Source: CBDDBU01 sp965226045
Lineage (GTDB): Bacteria > Pseudomonadota > Alphaproteobacteria > VGEJ01
Reading direction: 5' to 3'
Assembly: GCA_965226045.1 (NCBI GenBank)
Contig: CBDDBU010000028.1
Coordinates: forward strand, 310,001-374,000
Length of the DNA: 64,000 nt
Position 1 is the stretch's first letter. Every line of letters starts with the position of its first letter. The notes beneath the pieces are model-generated. The model saw only the letters and a program-made list of their open reading frames with translations, was not told the DNA's origin and searched no databases. Positions 53,467 through 61,764 of the stretch are shown here, in pieces. A program made the translations under genes and the position numbers.

Positions 53467-54954
53467 ATGCGGATGCCGGAGCCCGATGCCGCGGTGATCG
53501 GCCGCAAGCCGGCGATTGTGGCCGCGCTCAGCGCCATCGTCCCGGGCGAAGGCGTGATCGCCGATGGGGATGCGCTCAAGCCCTACGAGTGCGATGGCCT
53601 CAGCGCCTATCGCCAGCCGCCGCTCGCCGTCGTCCTGCCCGAAACCACCGACCAGGTCGCGCGCCTCCTCAAGCTCTGCGATTCGCAAGGCATCAACGTC
53701 GTGCCGCGCGGCGCCGGCACCTCGCTCTCGGGCGGCGCGCTGCCGCTTGCCGACGGCGTCCTGTTGGGCCTCGGCAAGTTCAACCGCATCCTCGATATCG
53801 ACTACGCCAACCGCTGCGTGGTCGCCCAGCCGGGCGTGACCAACCTCGCCATCACCCAGGCGGTGGAGGGGGAGGGCTGCTACTACGCGCCCGATCCGTC
53901 GAGCCAGATCTCCTGCACCATCGGTGGCAACGTCGCCGAGAACTCGGGCGGCGTCCATTGCCTCAAATACGGGCTCACCACCAACAATCTGCTCGGCCTC
54001 GAGATGGTGCTGATGAACGGCGAGGTGGTGCGCCTCGGCGGCAAGCATCTCGATGCGGAAGGTTACGACATCCTCGGGCTGGTCACCGGCTCCGAGGGCC
54101 TCTTGGGCGTCATCACCGAGGTCACGGTGCGCATTCTGCGTCGCCCGCCGGCCGCCCGCGCGCTGCTGATCGGCTTTTCCACCAACGAGAGCGCCGGCCA
54201 GTGCGTCGCCAAGGTGATCGGCGCCGGCATCATCCCCGCCGGCATGGAGATGATGGACAGGCCGGCCATCCATGCGGCGGAGGATTTCTGCCACCCCGGC
54301 TATCCGCTCGATGTCGAGGCGCTCTTGATCGTCGAGCTCGATGGGACGCAAGCCGAGGTCGCTGAGCTGATCGGGCGGGTTCGGGCAATAACTGAAGCCG
54401 CCGGCGCGGTCTCGGTCCGGGCCAGTGAGAGCGAGGCGGAACGACAGCGCTTCTGGGCGGGCCGCAAGGCGGCATTTCCGGCCGTCGGGCGCATCTCGCC
54501 CGATTACTATTGCATGGACGGCACCATTCCGCGCGGCCGCCTGGCCGAGGTGCTGGCGCGCATGCAGGAGCTCTCGCGCGAACATGGCCTGCGCGTCGCC
54601 AACGTGTTTCACGCCGGCGACGGCAACCTCCACCCCCTAATCCTCTACGACGCCAATGTCGCCGGCGAGCTCGAGAAGGCCGAGGAGATGGGCGCGGCGA
54701 TCCTTAAGCTGTGCGTCGAGGTCGGCGGCGTGCTCACCGGCGAGCACGGCGTCGGGGTCGAGAAGCGCGACCTGATGGGCGTGATGTTCAACGACACCGA
54801 CCTCGACCACCAACAGCGCGTCAAGTGCGCCTTCGACCCGGCCGGGCGCCTCAACCCCGGCAAGGTGTTCCCGATCCTCCACCGCTGCGCTGAACTCGGC
54901 CGCGTGCACGTCCATCGCGGTCGCCTGCCGTTCCCCGATCTGCCGCGTTTTTGA
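53467..54954 (+). CDS. glcD: Glycolate oxidase FAD-binding subunit GlcD
   Basis: The 495 aa FAD-linked oxidase of the VAO/PCMH fold oxidises glycolate (or D-lactate) to glyoxylate. FAD-binding motifs are 'VVPRGAGTSLSGGALPLADG' and 'CTIGGNVAENSGGVHCLKYG', followed by 'LVTGSEGLLGVITEVTVRIL'. The C-terminal cap has 'VFHAGDGNLHPLILYD' and 'VLTGEHGVGVEKRDLM', which hold the catalytic His. ATG 53467 is chosen as the family-like start; an ATG at 53377 would add 30 unrelated residues. It is translationally coupled to glcE by TGATG. Confidence 0.93.
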   Translation: MRMPEPDAAVIGRKPAIVAALSAIVPGEGVIADGDALKPYECDGLSAYRQPPLAVVLPETTDQVARLLKLCDSQGINVVPRGAGTSLSGGALPLADGVLLGLGKFNRILDIDYANRCVVAQPGVTNLAITQAVEGEGCYYAPDPSSQISCTIGGNVAENSGGVHCLKYGLTTNNLLGLEMVLMNGEVVRLGGKHLDAEGYDILGLVTGSEGLLGVITEVTVRILRRPPAARALLIGFSTNESAGQCVAKVIGAGIIPAGMEMMDRPAIHAAEDFCHPGYPLDVEALLIVELDGTQAEVAELIGRVRAITEAAGAVSVRASESEAERQRFWAGRKAAFPAVGRISPDYYCMDGTIPRGRLAEVLARMQELSREHGLRVANVFHAGDGNLHPLILYDANVAGELEKAEEMGAAILKLCVEVGGVLTGEHGVGVEKRDLMGVMFNDTDLDHQQRVKCAFDPAGRLNPGKVFPILHRCAELGRVHVHRGRLPFPDLPRF

Positions 54955-56174
54955 TGGCCGAGACGCTGAAGCTCGCCAACGCCGAGCAAGTTCGCCAGGC
55001 CGTGGCGTGGGCGCTCGCGGCAGGCGAGCCGCTCGAGGTGGTGGGCGGCGGCAGCAAGCCGGGGCTCGGCCGCCCGGTCTCGGCGCGCCATCGCCTCGAC
55101 CTCGGCCACCTCGCGACGATCGTCTCCTATGAGCCCGAGGAGCTGGTGCTCACCGCCGGCGCCGGCGCGCGGCTGTGCGACATTCGCGAAGCTCTCGCCG
55201 CGCGCGACCAGGAACTTGCCTTCGAGCCGCCCGATCTCGCGCCGCTCATGGGCGGGCCGCCCGACGCGGCCACCATCGGCGGCATCCTCGCTTGCAATCT
55301 GTCGGGTCCGCGCCGCATCAAGGCCGGCGCCGCGCGCGACCACTTCATTGGCGTCAAAGGCGTCTCGGGGCGCGGCGAGGCGTTCAAGTCGGGCGGTCGG
55401 GTGGTCAAGAACGTGACCGGCTACGACATGTCGAAACTGCTGGCGGGCTCGCACGGCACCCTCGCCGCGCTCACCGAGGTCAGTGTCCGGGTCCTGCCAG
55501 CCGCCGAGGCGACGCGGACCCTGCTGCTGCTGGGGCTCGACGACGCCGCCGCCGTAGCCGCCCTCGGCCGGGCCGCGCGCACGCCGTTCGAGGCGTCAGG
55601 CCTCGCCCATCTCCCCTCCGAGGTCGCCGCCCTCTCGTCGGCGCCGGAGGTCGCCGCCCATAGCGGAGCGGTCACCGCCATCCGCATCGAAGGACCACGC
55701 GAGTCGGTGGCCGATCGTGCCCAATCGCTGGCGCGCGAGTTTAGCGACCTGCCGAGCGCTAGCCTTGATCGGGGGGCGTCGCGTGCGCTGTGGGCCGAGG
55801 TCCGCGATGTCGCGCCCTTCGCCGCCTGGCCCGACCGGGTCGTGTGGCGACTCTCGGTGCCGCCGGCCGCCGGTGCCGAAACGGTGGCGCGCATCAAGGC
55901 GCAGGTCGGCTGCACGGCGCTCTACGACTGGGCCGGGGGGCTGATCTGGCTCGCCCTCGATCGCGGTATCGAGGCGGCCGCCGAGAGCGTGCGCGCGGGC
56001 CTCGGCGCGCCCGGCGGGCACGCGCTGTTGGTCCGCGCCCGCGCCGATGTCCGCCGCCGCGTGCCGGTGTTCCAGCCCCAAGCCCCGGCGCTGGCCGCGC
56101 TCTCGGCCCGCATCAAGGATGGCTTCGACCCCAAGCGCATCCTCAACCCCGGGCGCATGTACGAAGGCGTCTGA
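54954..56174 (+). CDS. glcE: Glycolate oxidase subunit GlcE
   Basis: The 406 aa second FAD-type subunit is shorter than GlcD and lacks its full cap. It begins MAETLKLANAEQVRQAVAWA. FAD-region motifs are 'LEVVGGGSKPGLGRPV' and 'ATIGGILACNLSGPRRIKAG', then 'DMSKLLAGSHGTLAALTEVS'. The C-terminal 'RIKDGFDPKRILNPGRMYEG' is the usual ending. It shares one base with the glcD stop. GlcDEF together form the membrane-associated glycolate dehydrogenase. Confidence 0.92.
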   Translation: MAETLKLANAEQVRQAVAWALAAGEPLEVVGGGSKPGLGRPVSARHRLDLGHLATIVSYEPEELVLTAGAGARLCDIREALAARDQELAFEPPDLAPLMGGPPDAATIGGILACNLSGPRRIKAGAARDHFIGVKGVSGRGEAFKSGGRVVKNVTGYDMSKLLAGSHGTLAALTEVSVRVLPAAEATRTLLLLGLDDAAAVAALGRAARTPFEASGLAHLPSEVAALSSAPEVAAHSGAVTAIRIEGPRESVADRAQSLAREFSDLPSASLDRGASRALWAEVRDVAPFAAWPDRVVWRLSVPPAAGAETVARIKAQVGCTALYDWAGGLIWLALDRGIEAAAESVRAGLGAPGGHALLVRARADVRRRVPVFQPQAPALAALSARIKDGFDPKRILNPGRMYEGV

Positions 56175-56181
56175 GGCCAGT

Positions 56182-56280
56182 GGTTCGAGACGGCGCTTCG
56201 CGCCTCCTCACCATGAGGGTAAGTTTGTGAGCAAATCCTCGTCCTGAGGAGCGACCCGAAGGGCCGCGTCTCGAAGGATC
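56182..56280. repeat. Dispersed palindromic intergenic repeat, copy 1
   Basis: The ~99 bp sequence has outer arms GGTTCGAGACGGCGCTTCG and CGCGTCTCGAAGGATC that are inverted copies. Inner CTCACCATGAGG and CCTCGTCCTGAGG arms are also present. The same structure recurs at 59104-59206. It matches a common alphaproteobacterial intergenic repeat type and fills the glcE-glcF gap, where it can fold into a long hairpin. Confidence 0.8.
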
Positions 56281-56314
56281 GGGGACCCGTCGCGACGACA
56301 GTCCGCCGAGGCCC

Positions 56315-57616
56315 ATGCAGACCAACTTCACGCTGGCCCAGCTCGCCGACCCGGACATCGCCGACTCCGAGCGGATCCTCCGTGGCTGCGTTCACTGCGG
56401 CTTTTGCAACGCGACGTGCCCGACCTACGTGCTGCTGGGCGACGAGCTCGACAGCCCGCGCGGCCGCATCTACCTCATCAAGGACATGTTGGAGGGCGCC
56501 AAGCCGGCCTCCGCCACGGTCGTCAAGCACCTCGACCGCTGCCTGTCGTGCCTCGCCTGCATGACGACCTGCCCCTCGGACGTGAACTACATGCACCTGG
56601 TCGACCATGCCCGGGGCCACATCGAGCGGACGTTTCGCCGGCCCGTCGGCGAGCGCCTGTTTCGTACGCTGCTGGCGCTCGTGCTGCCCCGGCCGGCGCT
56701 GTTACGCTACGCGCTGCTGGCGGCGATGGTGGGGCGGCCGCTGGTGCGCGGGCGACTGGTGCGCATCCTGCCGGCGCGCTGGCGGCGAGCGATGGAGCTC
56801 GCGCCGTGGTCGCTGCCGCTCGGTTCGGCCTCGGACCGGCCCCAGGTCTTCACGGCGCGCGGCGCGCGGCGGCTGCGCGTCGGCCTGCTGCGCGGGTGCG
56901 TCCAGCGGGTGCTCGCACCCGACATCAACGAGGCCACCGTCCGCCTGCTGACCCGGCTCGGCTGCGAGGTCGTGGTCAGCCGCGGCGTCGGCTGCTGCGG
57001 GGCGCTCACCCACCATCTCGGCAAGACCGCGCCGGCACGGGCTCAGGCGCTCGCCAACGTCGCCGCCTGGTCGCGCGAGATCGAGGACGGCGGCCTCGAC
57101 GCCATCGTCGTCAACGCCTCGGGCTGCGGCACGATGGTTAAGGACTACGGCCATCTGTTGCGCGAAACGCCGGCCTGGGCCGACCGGGCAGCCCGCATCT
57201 CGGAGCTGGCCTGCGACGTGACCGAACTGGTCGATCGCCTCCAGCCGCCGGTGGCGGAGACCAAGAGCATCACGGTCGCCTATCACGCGGCGTGCTCGCT
57301 GCGCCATGGCCAAGGCATCGACGAGCAGCCGAAGCGCCTGCTCGCCGCCGCCGGCTTCACGGTTCGCGAGGCGCCCGAGGGCCACCTCTGCTGCGGCTCG
57401 GCCGGCACCTACAACCTGCTTCAGCCCGAGCTCGCCCAGCGCCTGCTCGAGCGCAAGATTGGCAACATCGAGACGCTGGCGCCGACGGTCATCGCCACCG
57501 GCAACATCGGCTGCATGACCCAGCTGGCGACCGCGACCGCGATTCCGGTCGTCCACACCGTCGAACTCCTCGACTGGGCCCACGGCGGTCCCAAACCCAG
57601 GGCCCTCGGCCACTAA
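56315..57616 (+). CDS. glcF: Glycolate oxidase iron-sulfur subunit GlcF
   Basis: The 433 aa subunit has two 4Fe-4S ferredoxin motifs: 'CVHCGFCNATCPTYVLLGDE' near residue 27, and 'CLSCLACMTTCPSDVNYMH' near residue 75. Two CCG domains follow, 'GVGCCGALTHHLGKTAPA' and 'HLCCGSAGTYNLLQPELAQ', which bind further clusters. It carries electrons from GlcDE towards the quinone pool. The 140 bp gap after glcE is occupied by a palindromic repeat, but co-transcription is still likely. Confidence 0.93.
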   Translation: MQTNFTLAQLADPDIADSERILRGCVHCGFCNATCPTYVLLGDELDSPRGRIYLIKDMLEGAKPASATVVKHLDRCLSCLACMTTCPSDVNYMHLVDHARGHIERTFRRPVGERLFRTLLALVLPRPALLRYALLAAMVGRPLVRGRLVRILPARWRRAMELAPWSLPLGSASDRPQVFTARGARRLRVGLLRGCVQRVLAPDINEATVRLLTRLGCEVVVSRGVGCCGALTHHLGKTAPARAQALANVAAWSREIEDGGLDAIVVNASGCGTMVKDYGHLLRETPAWADRAARISELACDVTELVDRLQPPVAETKSITVAYHAACSLRHGQGIDEQPKRLLAAAGFTVREAPEGHLCCGSAGTYNLLQPELAQRLLERKIGNIETLAPTVIATGNIGCMTQLATATAIPVVHTVELLDWAHGGPKPRALGH

Positions 57617-57728
57617 CCACATTGTCGCCGCCGGCCGGGACCCATGGCACCGGAAGGACACGGGGCGCGGCCCGCACCCGCATGGCCATGGCGGCGGCGG
57701 GCGGCTATCCTGACGGCGGCGGGGCGAG

Positions 57729-58241
57729 GTGCGAGTGAGCCGAGGGTTGATGGCGCGCGACGATTCCGATCTCGACAACTGCTTCGAGCGTTTGGCGCGC
57801 GCGCAGAGCGAGGATGAAGCCCAGAACGTCGAGGCGATGATCTGGCGGCTGTGGGCCGCTTCGGGCATCGAGATGGTCGATGGCCTGTTGAACTCGGGCA
57901 GCAAGGCGATGGCGAGCGGCCAGTTCGCCCCCGCCCTGGCGCTGTTCAACGGCATCATCGAGATGACGCCGGAGTTCGCCGAGGCTTGGAACAAGCGCGG
58001 CACGCTATATTATTTGATCGGCGAGTACGACCTCGCGGTGACCGATATTACCCGCACCCTCAAACTCGAGCCGCGTCACTTCGGCGCTCTCTCGGGCCTT
58101 GGGATGATCCACCTGCAGCGCTCTGAGAAACAGGAAGCGCTACGCGCGTTCGAGGACGCGCTCGCGGTCCATCCGCACCTCTCGGGCGCCCGCAGCGCCG
58201 TCGAGAACATCACCAAGTCGCTCGAACAGAAGAGCAACTAA
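57729..58241 (+). CDS. Tetratricopeptide-repeat protein
   Basis: The 170 aa protein has three TPR-like units at about residues 63-96, 97-130 and 131-164: 'GQFAPALALFNGIIEMTPEF', 'GEYDLAVTDITRTLKLEPRH' and 'EKQEALRAFEDALAVHPHLS'. There is no clear signal peptide. It starts at GTG 57729; an ATG at 57750 (MARDDSDLDN) is equally possible. Such short TPR proteins usually mediate protein contacts. The specific partner is unknown. Confidence 0.8.
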   Translation: MRVSRGLMARDDSDLDNCFERLARAQSEDEAQNVEAMIWRLWAASGIEMVDGLLNSGSKAMASGQFAPALALFNGIIEMTPEFAEAWNKRGTLYYLIGEYDLAVTDITRTLKLEPRHFGALSGLGMIHLQRSEKQEALRAFEDALAVHPHLSGARSAVENITKSLEQKSN

Positions 58242-58255
58242 CGGGGGAGGCCGAT

Positions 58256-58648
58256 ATGGAGAAGACGATCATCGAGGTGCCCGGCATCAGCCAGGCCACC
58301 CGCGACCACAACGTGCCGCTCTCGCCAGTCGTCCGCGCCGGCGATTTCGTGTTCGTTTCCGGCATGCCGCCGTTCGATCCTGCCACCGGCGAGCTGGTGT
58401 TCGGCGATGTCGAAGTCCAGACCGAACGCGTGCTCGAAAACATCAAGCTCGCGCTCGAAACGGCTGGGACGTCGCTCGAAAAGGTGGTGAAGGTCAACGT
58501 CTACGTGCCCAACGCGGCTTGGTTCCGACGCATCAACGCGGTCTATGCGCGCTATTTCCCGACCGATCCGCCGGCCCGCACGTTTGTCGCGATGGCCTCG
58601 TGGGCGCTCGAATTCGACGTCGAGATCGATTGCACGGCCATCGCTTGA
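58256..58648 (+). CDS. RidA (YjgF/YER057c/UK114) family protein
   Basis: The 130 aa trimeric deaminase family member typically hydrolyses reactive 2-aminoacrylate or other enamine/imine intermediates. 'FVFVSGMPPFDPATGELVFG' and 'TERVLENIKLALETAGTSLE' are characteristic. The substrate-binding Arg is in 'TDPPARTFVAMASWA', followed by 'EIDCTAIA'. GGGGGAGG precedes ATG 58256. It lies next to amino-acid- and glyoxylate-related genes, consistent with detoxifying a PLP-enzyme by-product, but the true substrate is not visible. Confidence 0.88.
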   Translation: MEKTIIEVPGISQATRDHNVPLSPVVRAGDFVFVSGMPPFDPATGELVFGDVEVQTERVLENIKLALETAGTSLEKVVKVNVYVPNAAWFRRINAVYARYFPTDPPARTFVAMASWALEFDVEIDCTAIA

Positions 58649-58684
58649 ATGAATTGAACGACGTGCCCCCCGGGCCCTTCGATC

Positions 58685-59070
58685 TTGGCGGCCACCCGGG
58701 TGATCCTCAGACCCCGGGGGGACGCCACCGCCAAGTCGGTCACGCCCGACTTCTACGCCGAGCTCGATGCCGAATTCGACGGCTTCGCGGGATGCGTGCT
58801 CATCTCCCAGCACCTGTTCGCCGAGGCCTGGTCGACGTGGGAGATGCATCCCGCGGGCGATGAGGTCGTCTATCTGTTGTCGGGCGACGTCGACGTCGTG
58901 CTGTGGGCCGAGGACGGCGAGCGGACGGTGCGGGTGAGCGAGCCCGGCGCCTTCGTCGTGGTCCGCGCGGCACTTGGCATACGGCGCGGCCACACTTGCC
59001 GACCGCGATGCTGTTCGTAACCCCCGGCGAGGGCACGCAGAACGCCGAGTCACTGCGGCCCCTAGGCTAG
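58685..59070 (+). pseudogene. Cupin-domain protein, frameshifted near the C-terminus
   Basis: A small cupin: 'GFAGCVLISQHLFAEAWSTW' and 'EMHPAGDEVVYLLSGDVDVV' form the first barrel strands with the metal-type E/H positions, then 'VRVSEPGAFVVV'. A missing base near 58965 diverts the frame to RAALGIRRG. The natural continuation 'PRGTWHTARPHLPTAMLFVT' and 'PGEGTQNAESLRPLG' is in the next frame and ends at TAG 59068-59070. The intact protein would be about 128 aa. The start is uncertain (TTG 58685). A sequencing error is possible. Confidence 0.65.
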
Positions 59071-59103
59071 CCTGGTCTAGCGCGCTTGGGGCCGCGCGCT
59101 ATG

Positions 59104-59206
59104 CTTCGAGACGACGCTTCGCGCCGCCTCGGCATGAGGTGGTTTGTCGGGCGTCGAAATCTCCTCATCGTGAGGAGCGGCCCGCAGGGCTGCGTCTCGA
59201 AGGATC
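59104..59206. repeat. Dispersed palindromic intergenic repeat, copy 2
   Basis: The ~103 bp relative of the repeat at 56182-56280 has outer arms CTTCGAGACGACGCTTCGCG and CTGCGTCTCGAAGGATC and inner CATGAGG / CCTCATCGTGAGG. It lies between the cupin gene and the end of the atp operon, convergent genes, and may act as a terminator for both. Confidence 0.8.
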
Positions 59207-59220
59207 GCTCGACGCCCGCC

Positions 59221-59703
59221 CTAGTGGAGCTTGTGGGCCGCCTCGGTGATGGCTTTGTCAACCAGTTGATCGGCACGACCCTGATCGAGGCTCTCGACCA
59301 GTAGACGGCGCGCGGCGTTGCTCGCCACCTCGATCGCGAGACCGCGCACATCGTTGGCGGCCTGGGCCTCGGCCTGACCGATCCTGGCGAGCGCCAGTTC
59401 GGCGCGGCGGTTCAAGGTCGCTTTCAGCTCGGCCCCGGCTTCCGCCGCAAGGCGCTCGGCCTCGGCGCCGGCGCGGGCCACAATCGCTTCCGCCTCGGCC
59501 GCCGCGTCGCGCTGCTTGCGCTGATAGGACGCAAGCAGCGCTTGCGCCTCCTCGCGCAGCCGCACCGCCTCGTCGAGTTCGCCCTTGATCTTGGCGGCCC
59601 GCTCATCGAGCCGCTGGGTGATCGCCTTGTAGGCCTTGCCCGCCACCGCCGCGACGAACACGACGAAGGCGACCAGGACCCAGAATTCCGGTTCGCTAAA
59701 CAT
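59221..59703 (-). CDS. atpF: ATP synthase F0 subunit b
   Basis: The 160 aa peripheral-stalk subunit has one N-terminal transmembrane helix (EPEFWVLVAFVVFVAAVAGK, residues 4-23). It is followed by a long charged, alanine-rich coiled coil that reaches F1. The C-terminus 'QLVDKAITEAAHKLH' contacts the delta subunit. ATG 59703 overlaps the b' gene by eight bases. It is the last gene of the F0 operon. Confidence 0.92.
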   Translation of the reverse strand: MFSEPEFWVLVAFVVFVAAVAGKAYKAITQRLDERAAKIKGELDEAVRLREEAQALLASYQRKQRDAAAEAEAIVARAGAEAERLAAEAGAELKATLNRRAELALARIGQAEAQAANDVRGLAIEVASNAARRLLVESLDQGRADQLVDKAITEAAHKLH

Positions 59704-60193
59704 TGCCGGCGCGCCCGATCTCATCCTCGACCGCCGCCCCAAGCGCGCCATCGTCGGGTGCGACGCCGATCAATCGCTGGGTAGCGCTGCGCGCGACATC
59801 GACAGCGACATCCTTCAGGCCGGCCATCGCCTCCGCCCGGCTCGCGGCGATCCGCGCCTCGGCGTCCGCCGCCTGGGCCTTAAGCCGGCCTTCGAGCACG
59901 CCCCTCTGCTCGGCCGCGCGCGCGGCGTGCTTCTGGCGGTTCGCGGTGGCCGACGCATGGGCCTGATCGCGGGCCTCGGCGAGGGTGCGCTCATAGGCCG
60001 CGAGTACCTGGCTGGCTTCCGCCTGATGCTGCCCAGCCCGGTCGATATCGTCAGCCACGCGCTCTTCGCGGCCTTCGAGAACCTCGGCGATGCGCGGCAG
60101 CGCGATGCGTGCCATCAGCACATAGAGCACCGCGAACGTAATCACGAGCCAGACCAGCTGCGGCAGGTAGTCGCCGAACTCCATTTGTGGCAT
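59696..60193 (-). CDS. atpG: ATP synthase F0 subunit b'
   Basis: The 165 aa second stalk subunit is characteristic of alphaproteobacteria and photosynthetic organisms, where b and b' form a heterodimer. A membrane helix 'LPQLVWLVITFAVLYVLMAR' (residues 10-29) is followed by 'ALPRIAEVLEGREERVADDI' and a coiled-coil tail. It is preceded by atpE with a gap of about 50 bp. Confidence 0.92.
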   Translation of the reverse strand: MPQMEFGDYLPQLVWLVITFAVLYVLMARIALPRIAEVLEGREERVADDIDRAGQHQAEASQVLAAYERTLAEARDQAHASATANRQKHAARAAEQRGVLEGRLKAQAADAEARIAASRAEAMAGLKDVAVDVARSATQRLIGVAPDDGALGAAVEDEIGRAGNV

Positions 60194-60241
60194 GGCGCGC
60201 GCCCCGTTTTAGTGGCTGGATCGGCCGTCGGGCCTGGCGGT

Positions 60242-60469
60242 CTAGAAGCCGAACAGGATCAGGAACGCCATCACCAGCGCGTACAGCGCCACCGCCTCGG
60301 TCAGCGCGAAGCCGAGCAAGACGTTGCCGAACATCTTCGGTGCGGCGGCCGGGTTGCGGATGCCGGCCGAGACGTATTGGCCGAAAATAGTGCCGATGCC
60401 GACGCCGGCGCCGGCGACGCCGATCGTCGCCAAGCCGGCGCCGATGAGTTTCGCAGATTCAACTTCCAT
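60242..60469 (-). CDS. atpE: ATP synthase F0 subunit c
   Basis: The 75 aa proteolipid of the rotating c-ring forms two transmembrane helices joined by the polar loop 'RNPAAAPK'. The ion-carrying carboxylate is E58 in 'GFALTEAVALYALVMAFLIL'. The glycine-rich first helix 'AGVGIGTIFGQYVSAG' is typical of H+-translocating c-rings. ATG 60469 gives the standard length. Its stop codon is TAG. Confidence 0.95.
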   Translation of the reverse strand: MEVESAKLIGAGLATIGVAGAGVGIGTIFGQYVSAGIRNPAAAPKMFGNVLLGFALTEAVALYALVMAFLILFGF

Positions 60470-60543
60470 GGTGTGGTCCCCTATGCACTTCGGTGGAAAC
60501 GTAAATGTCGCACTGATCGAGGTCACGGCGCACCTCACACGGT

Positions 60544-61278
60544 CTAGTGGTGCATGTGCAGGGCGTCGGCGAGATAGAGGCACGTCAACACCGCGAACAC
60601 ATAGGCCTGCAGGAAGGCGATAATGACCTCGAGGGCATAGATCGCCACGATGAAGGCGAGCGGCGCGATGCCGGCCAGCCCCAGGGCGACGACGAAGCCC
60701 GCGAACACCTTGATCATGGTGTGGCCGGCCATCATGTTGGCGGCGAGCCGCACCGACAGGCTGACGGGTCGCGATAGGTACGAGATGATCTCGATCGGCA
60801 CCAACAGCGGCGCGAGCGCGAGCGGCACCCCCGGCGGCACGAAGAAGGTCAGGAACTTGAGCTTGTGGCGCCAGAATCCGATCAGCGTCGCACCGACGAA
60901 GACCACGGCGGCGAACGCGAAGGTAACGATGATATGGCTCGTGATCGTGAACGCGTAGGGGATCAGGCCGAGCGCGTTGGAAAACAGGATGAAGATGAAC
61001 AGGGTGAAGATGAACGGGAAATAGCGCCGTCCCTCGGGGCCCACATTGTCGCGCACGGTGCTCGCGACCAATCCGTAGCAAAGCTCGGCGATCGACTGCC
61101 AGCGCCCCGGCACCATCGCCCGCCCGCGCATGCTGAGGGTCAGGAACAGTGTCGACAGAACCACCACGGCCACCATCATCGCCGCCGAGTTGGTGAACGA
61201 GACGTCGACCTCGCCAACGTGCATCTCGACTAAACGATGGATGCCGAATTGATCGAGGGGGCTGTGTTTTTCCGCCAA
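60544..61278 (-). CDS. atpB: ATP synthase F0 subunit a
   Basis: The 244 aa multi-spanning subunit carries the proton half-channels. The essential Arg is in 'SLSVRLAANMMAGHTMIKVF'. 'GPEGRRYFPFIFTLFIFILF' and 'SNALGLIPYAFTITSHIIVT' are the family's central segment, with the ending 'YLADALHMHH'. The start is TTG 61278 (AEKHSPLDQFGIHRLVEMHV), as no ATG gives the conserved N-terminus. Confidence 0.93.
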   Translation of the reverse strand: MAEKHSPLDQFGIHRLVEMHVGEVDVSFTNSAAMMVAVVVLSTLFLTLSMRGRAMVPGRWQSIAELCYGLVASTVRDNVGPEGRRYFPFIFTLFIFILFSNALGLIPYAFTITSHIIVTFAFAAVVFVGATLIGFWRHKLKFLTFFVPPGVPLALAPLLVPIEIISYLSRPVSLSVRLAANMMAGHTMIKVFAGFVVALGLAGIAPLAFIVAIYALEVIIAFLQAYVFAVLTCLYLADALHMHH

Positions 61279-61309
61279 CGCCTTATTTCACCTCTACCGC
61301 GGGAAAGCG

Positions 61310-61621
61310 TCATTCCCGCCCCGCCCCGCTTGCGTCGCGCGCCATACGCATGGCCGCGCGGTACGCGTTCAGGGTCCCTGCGGCTCCGCCCAGAACCAAG
61401 AACACCAACAACAGCCACGGCCGCGTTCCCAGCCAGCCATCGAGCAGCCAGCCCCCGAACCCGCCCACCGCCAGCGACGCCACCATTTCCGTCGTCAGAC
61501 GAAAGGCTCCGCTTAAGCCGCTGGTCGGGGGAGTCTTCGAATCGTCGGATGGGCGCGCGCCTCGGGCCTTCTGCAACTTGCGTTCCAGCTCGTCCAGGGC
61601 CGGTCGATCATCGTCCGACAT
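61310..61621 (-). CDS. atpI: ATP synthase protein I
   Basis: The 103 aa accessory protein assists c-ring assembly. A soluble N-terminal part (DELERKLQKARG) is followed by two transmembrane helices (about 46-64 and 69-88; 'SLAVGGFGGWLLDGWLGTRP', 'WLLLVFLVLGGAAGTLNAYR'). It begins the atpI-B-E-G-F operon, as usual in alphaproteobacteria. Confidence 0.88.
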   Translation of the reverse strand: MSDDDRPALDELERKLQKARGARPSDDSKTPPTSGLSGAFRLTTEMVASLAVGGFGGWLLDGWLGTRPWLLLVFLVLGGAAGTLNAYRAAMRMARDASGAGRE

Positions 61622-61666
61622 TCACCCTCACTCCCACGCGCCGTTTCCAGCCCCAGGAGCGGCCGA

Positions 61667-61695
61667 ACTCTAGGTGCTGGTCCAAACCCTGTCAA
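61667..61695 (-). promoter_or_regulatory. Candidate promoter of the atpI-B-E-G-F operon
   Basis: On the minus strand a perfect -35 TTGACA (61690-61695) is followed after exactly 17 bases by TAGAGT (61667-61672), 46 bases before the atpI start at 61621. Position and spacing fit a sigma-70 promoter; only the -10 deviates from consensus. Confidence 0.55.
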
Positions 61696-61764
61696 CCGTA
61701 GCACCGGCAACGGTTACGCTGTTGAAATGCCTTGGGAAAAGTCGGTTTCGGCGAGCCTTCGCAG

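Noticed and set aside
60470..61081. Long open frame extending atpE upstream
   Set aside because: The extension is the antisense-like shadow of atpB in another frame; subunit c is always about 75 residues and starts at 60469.
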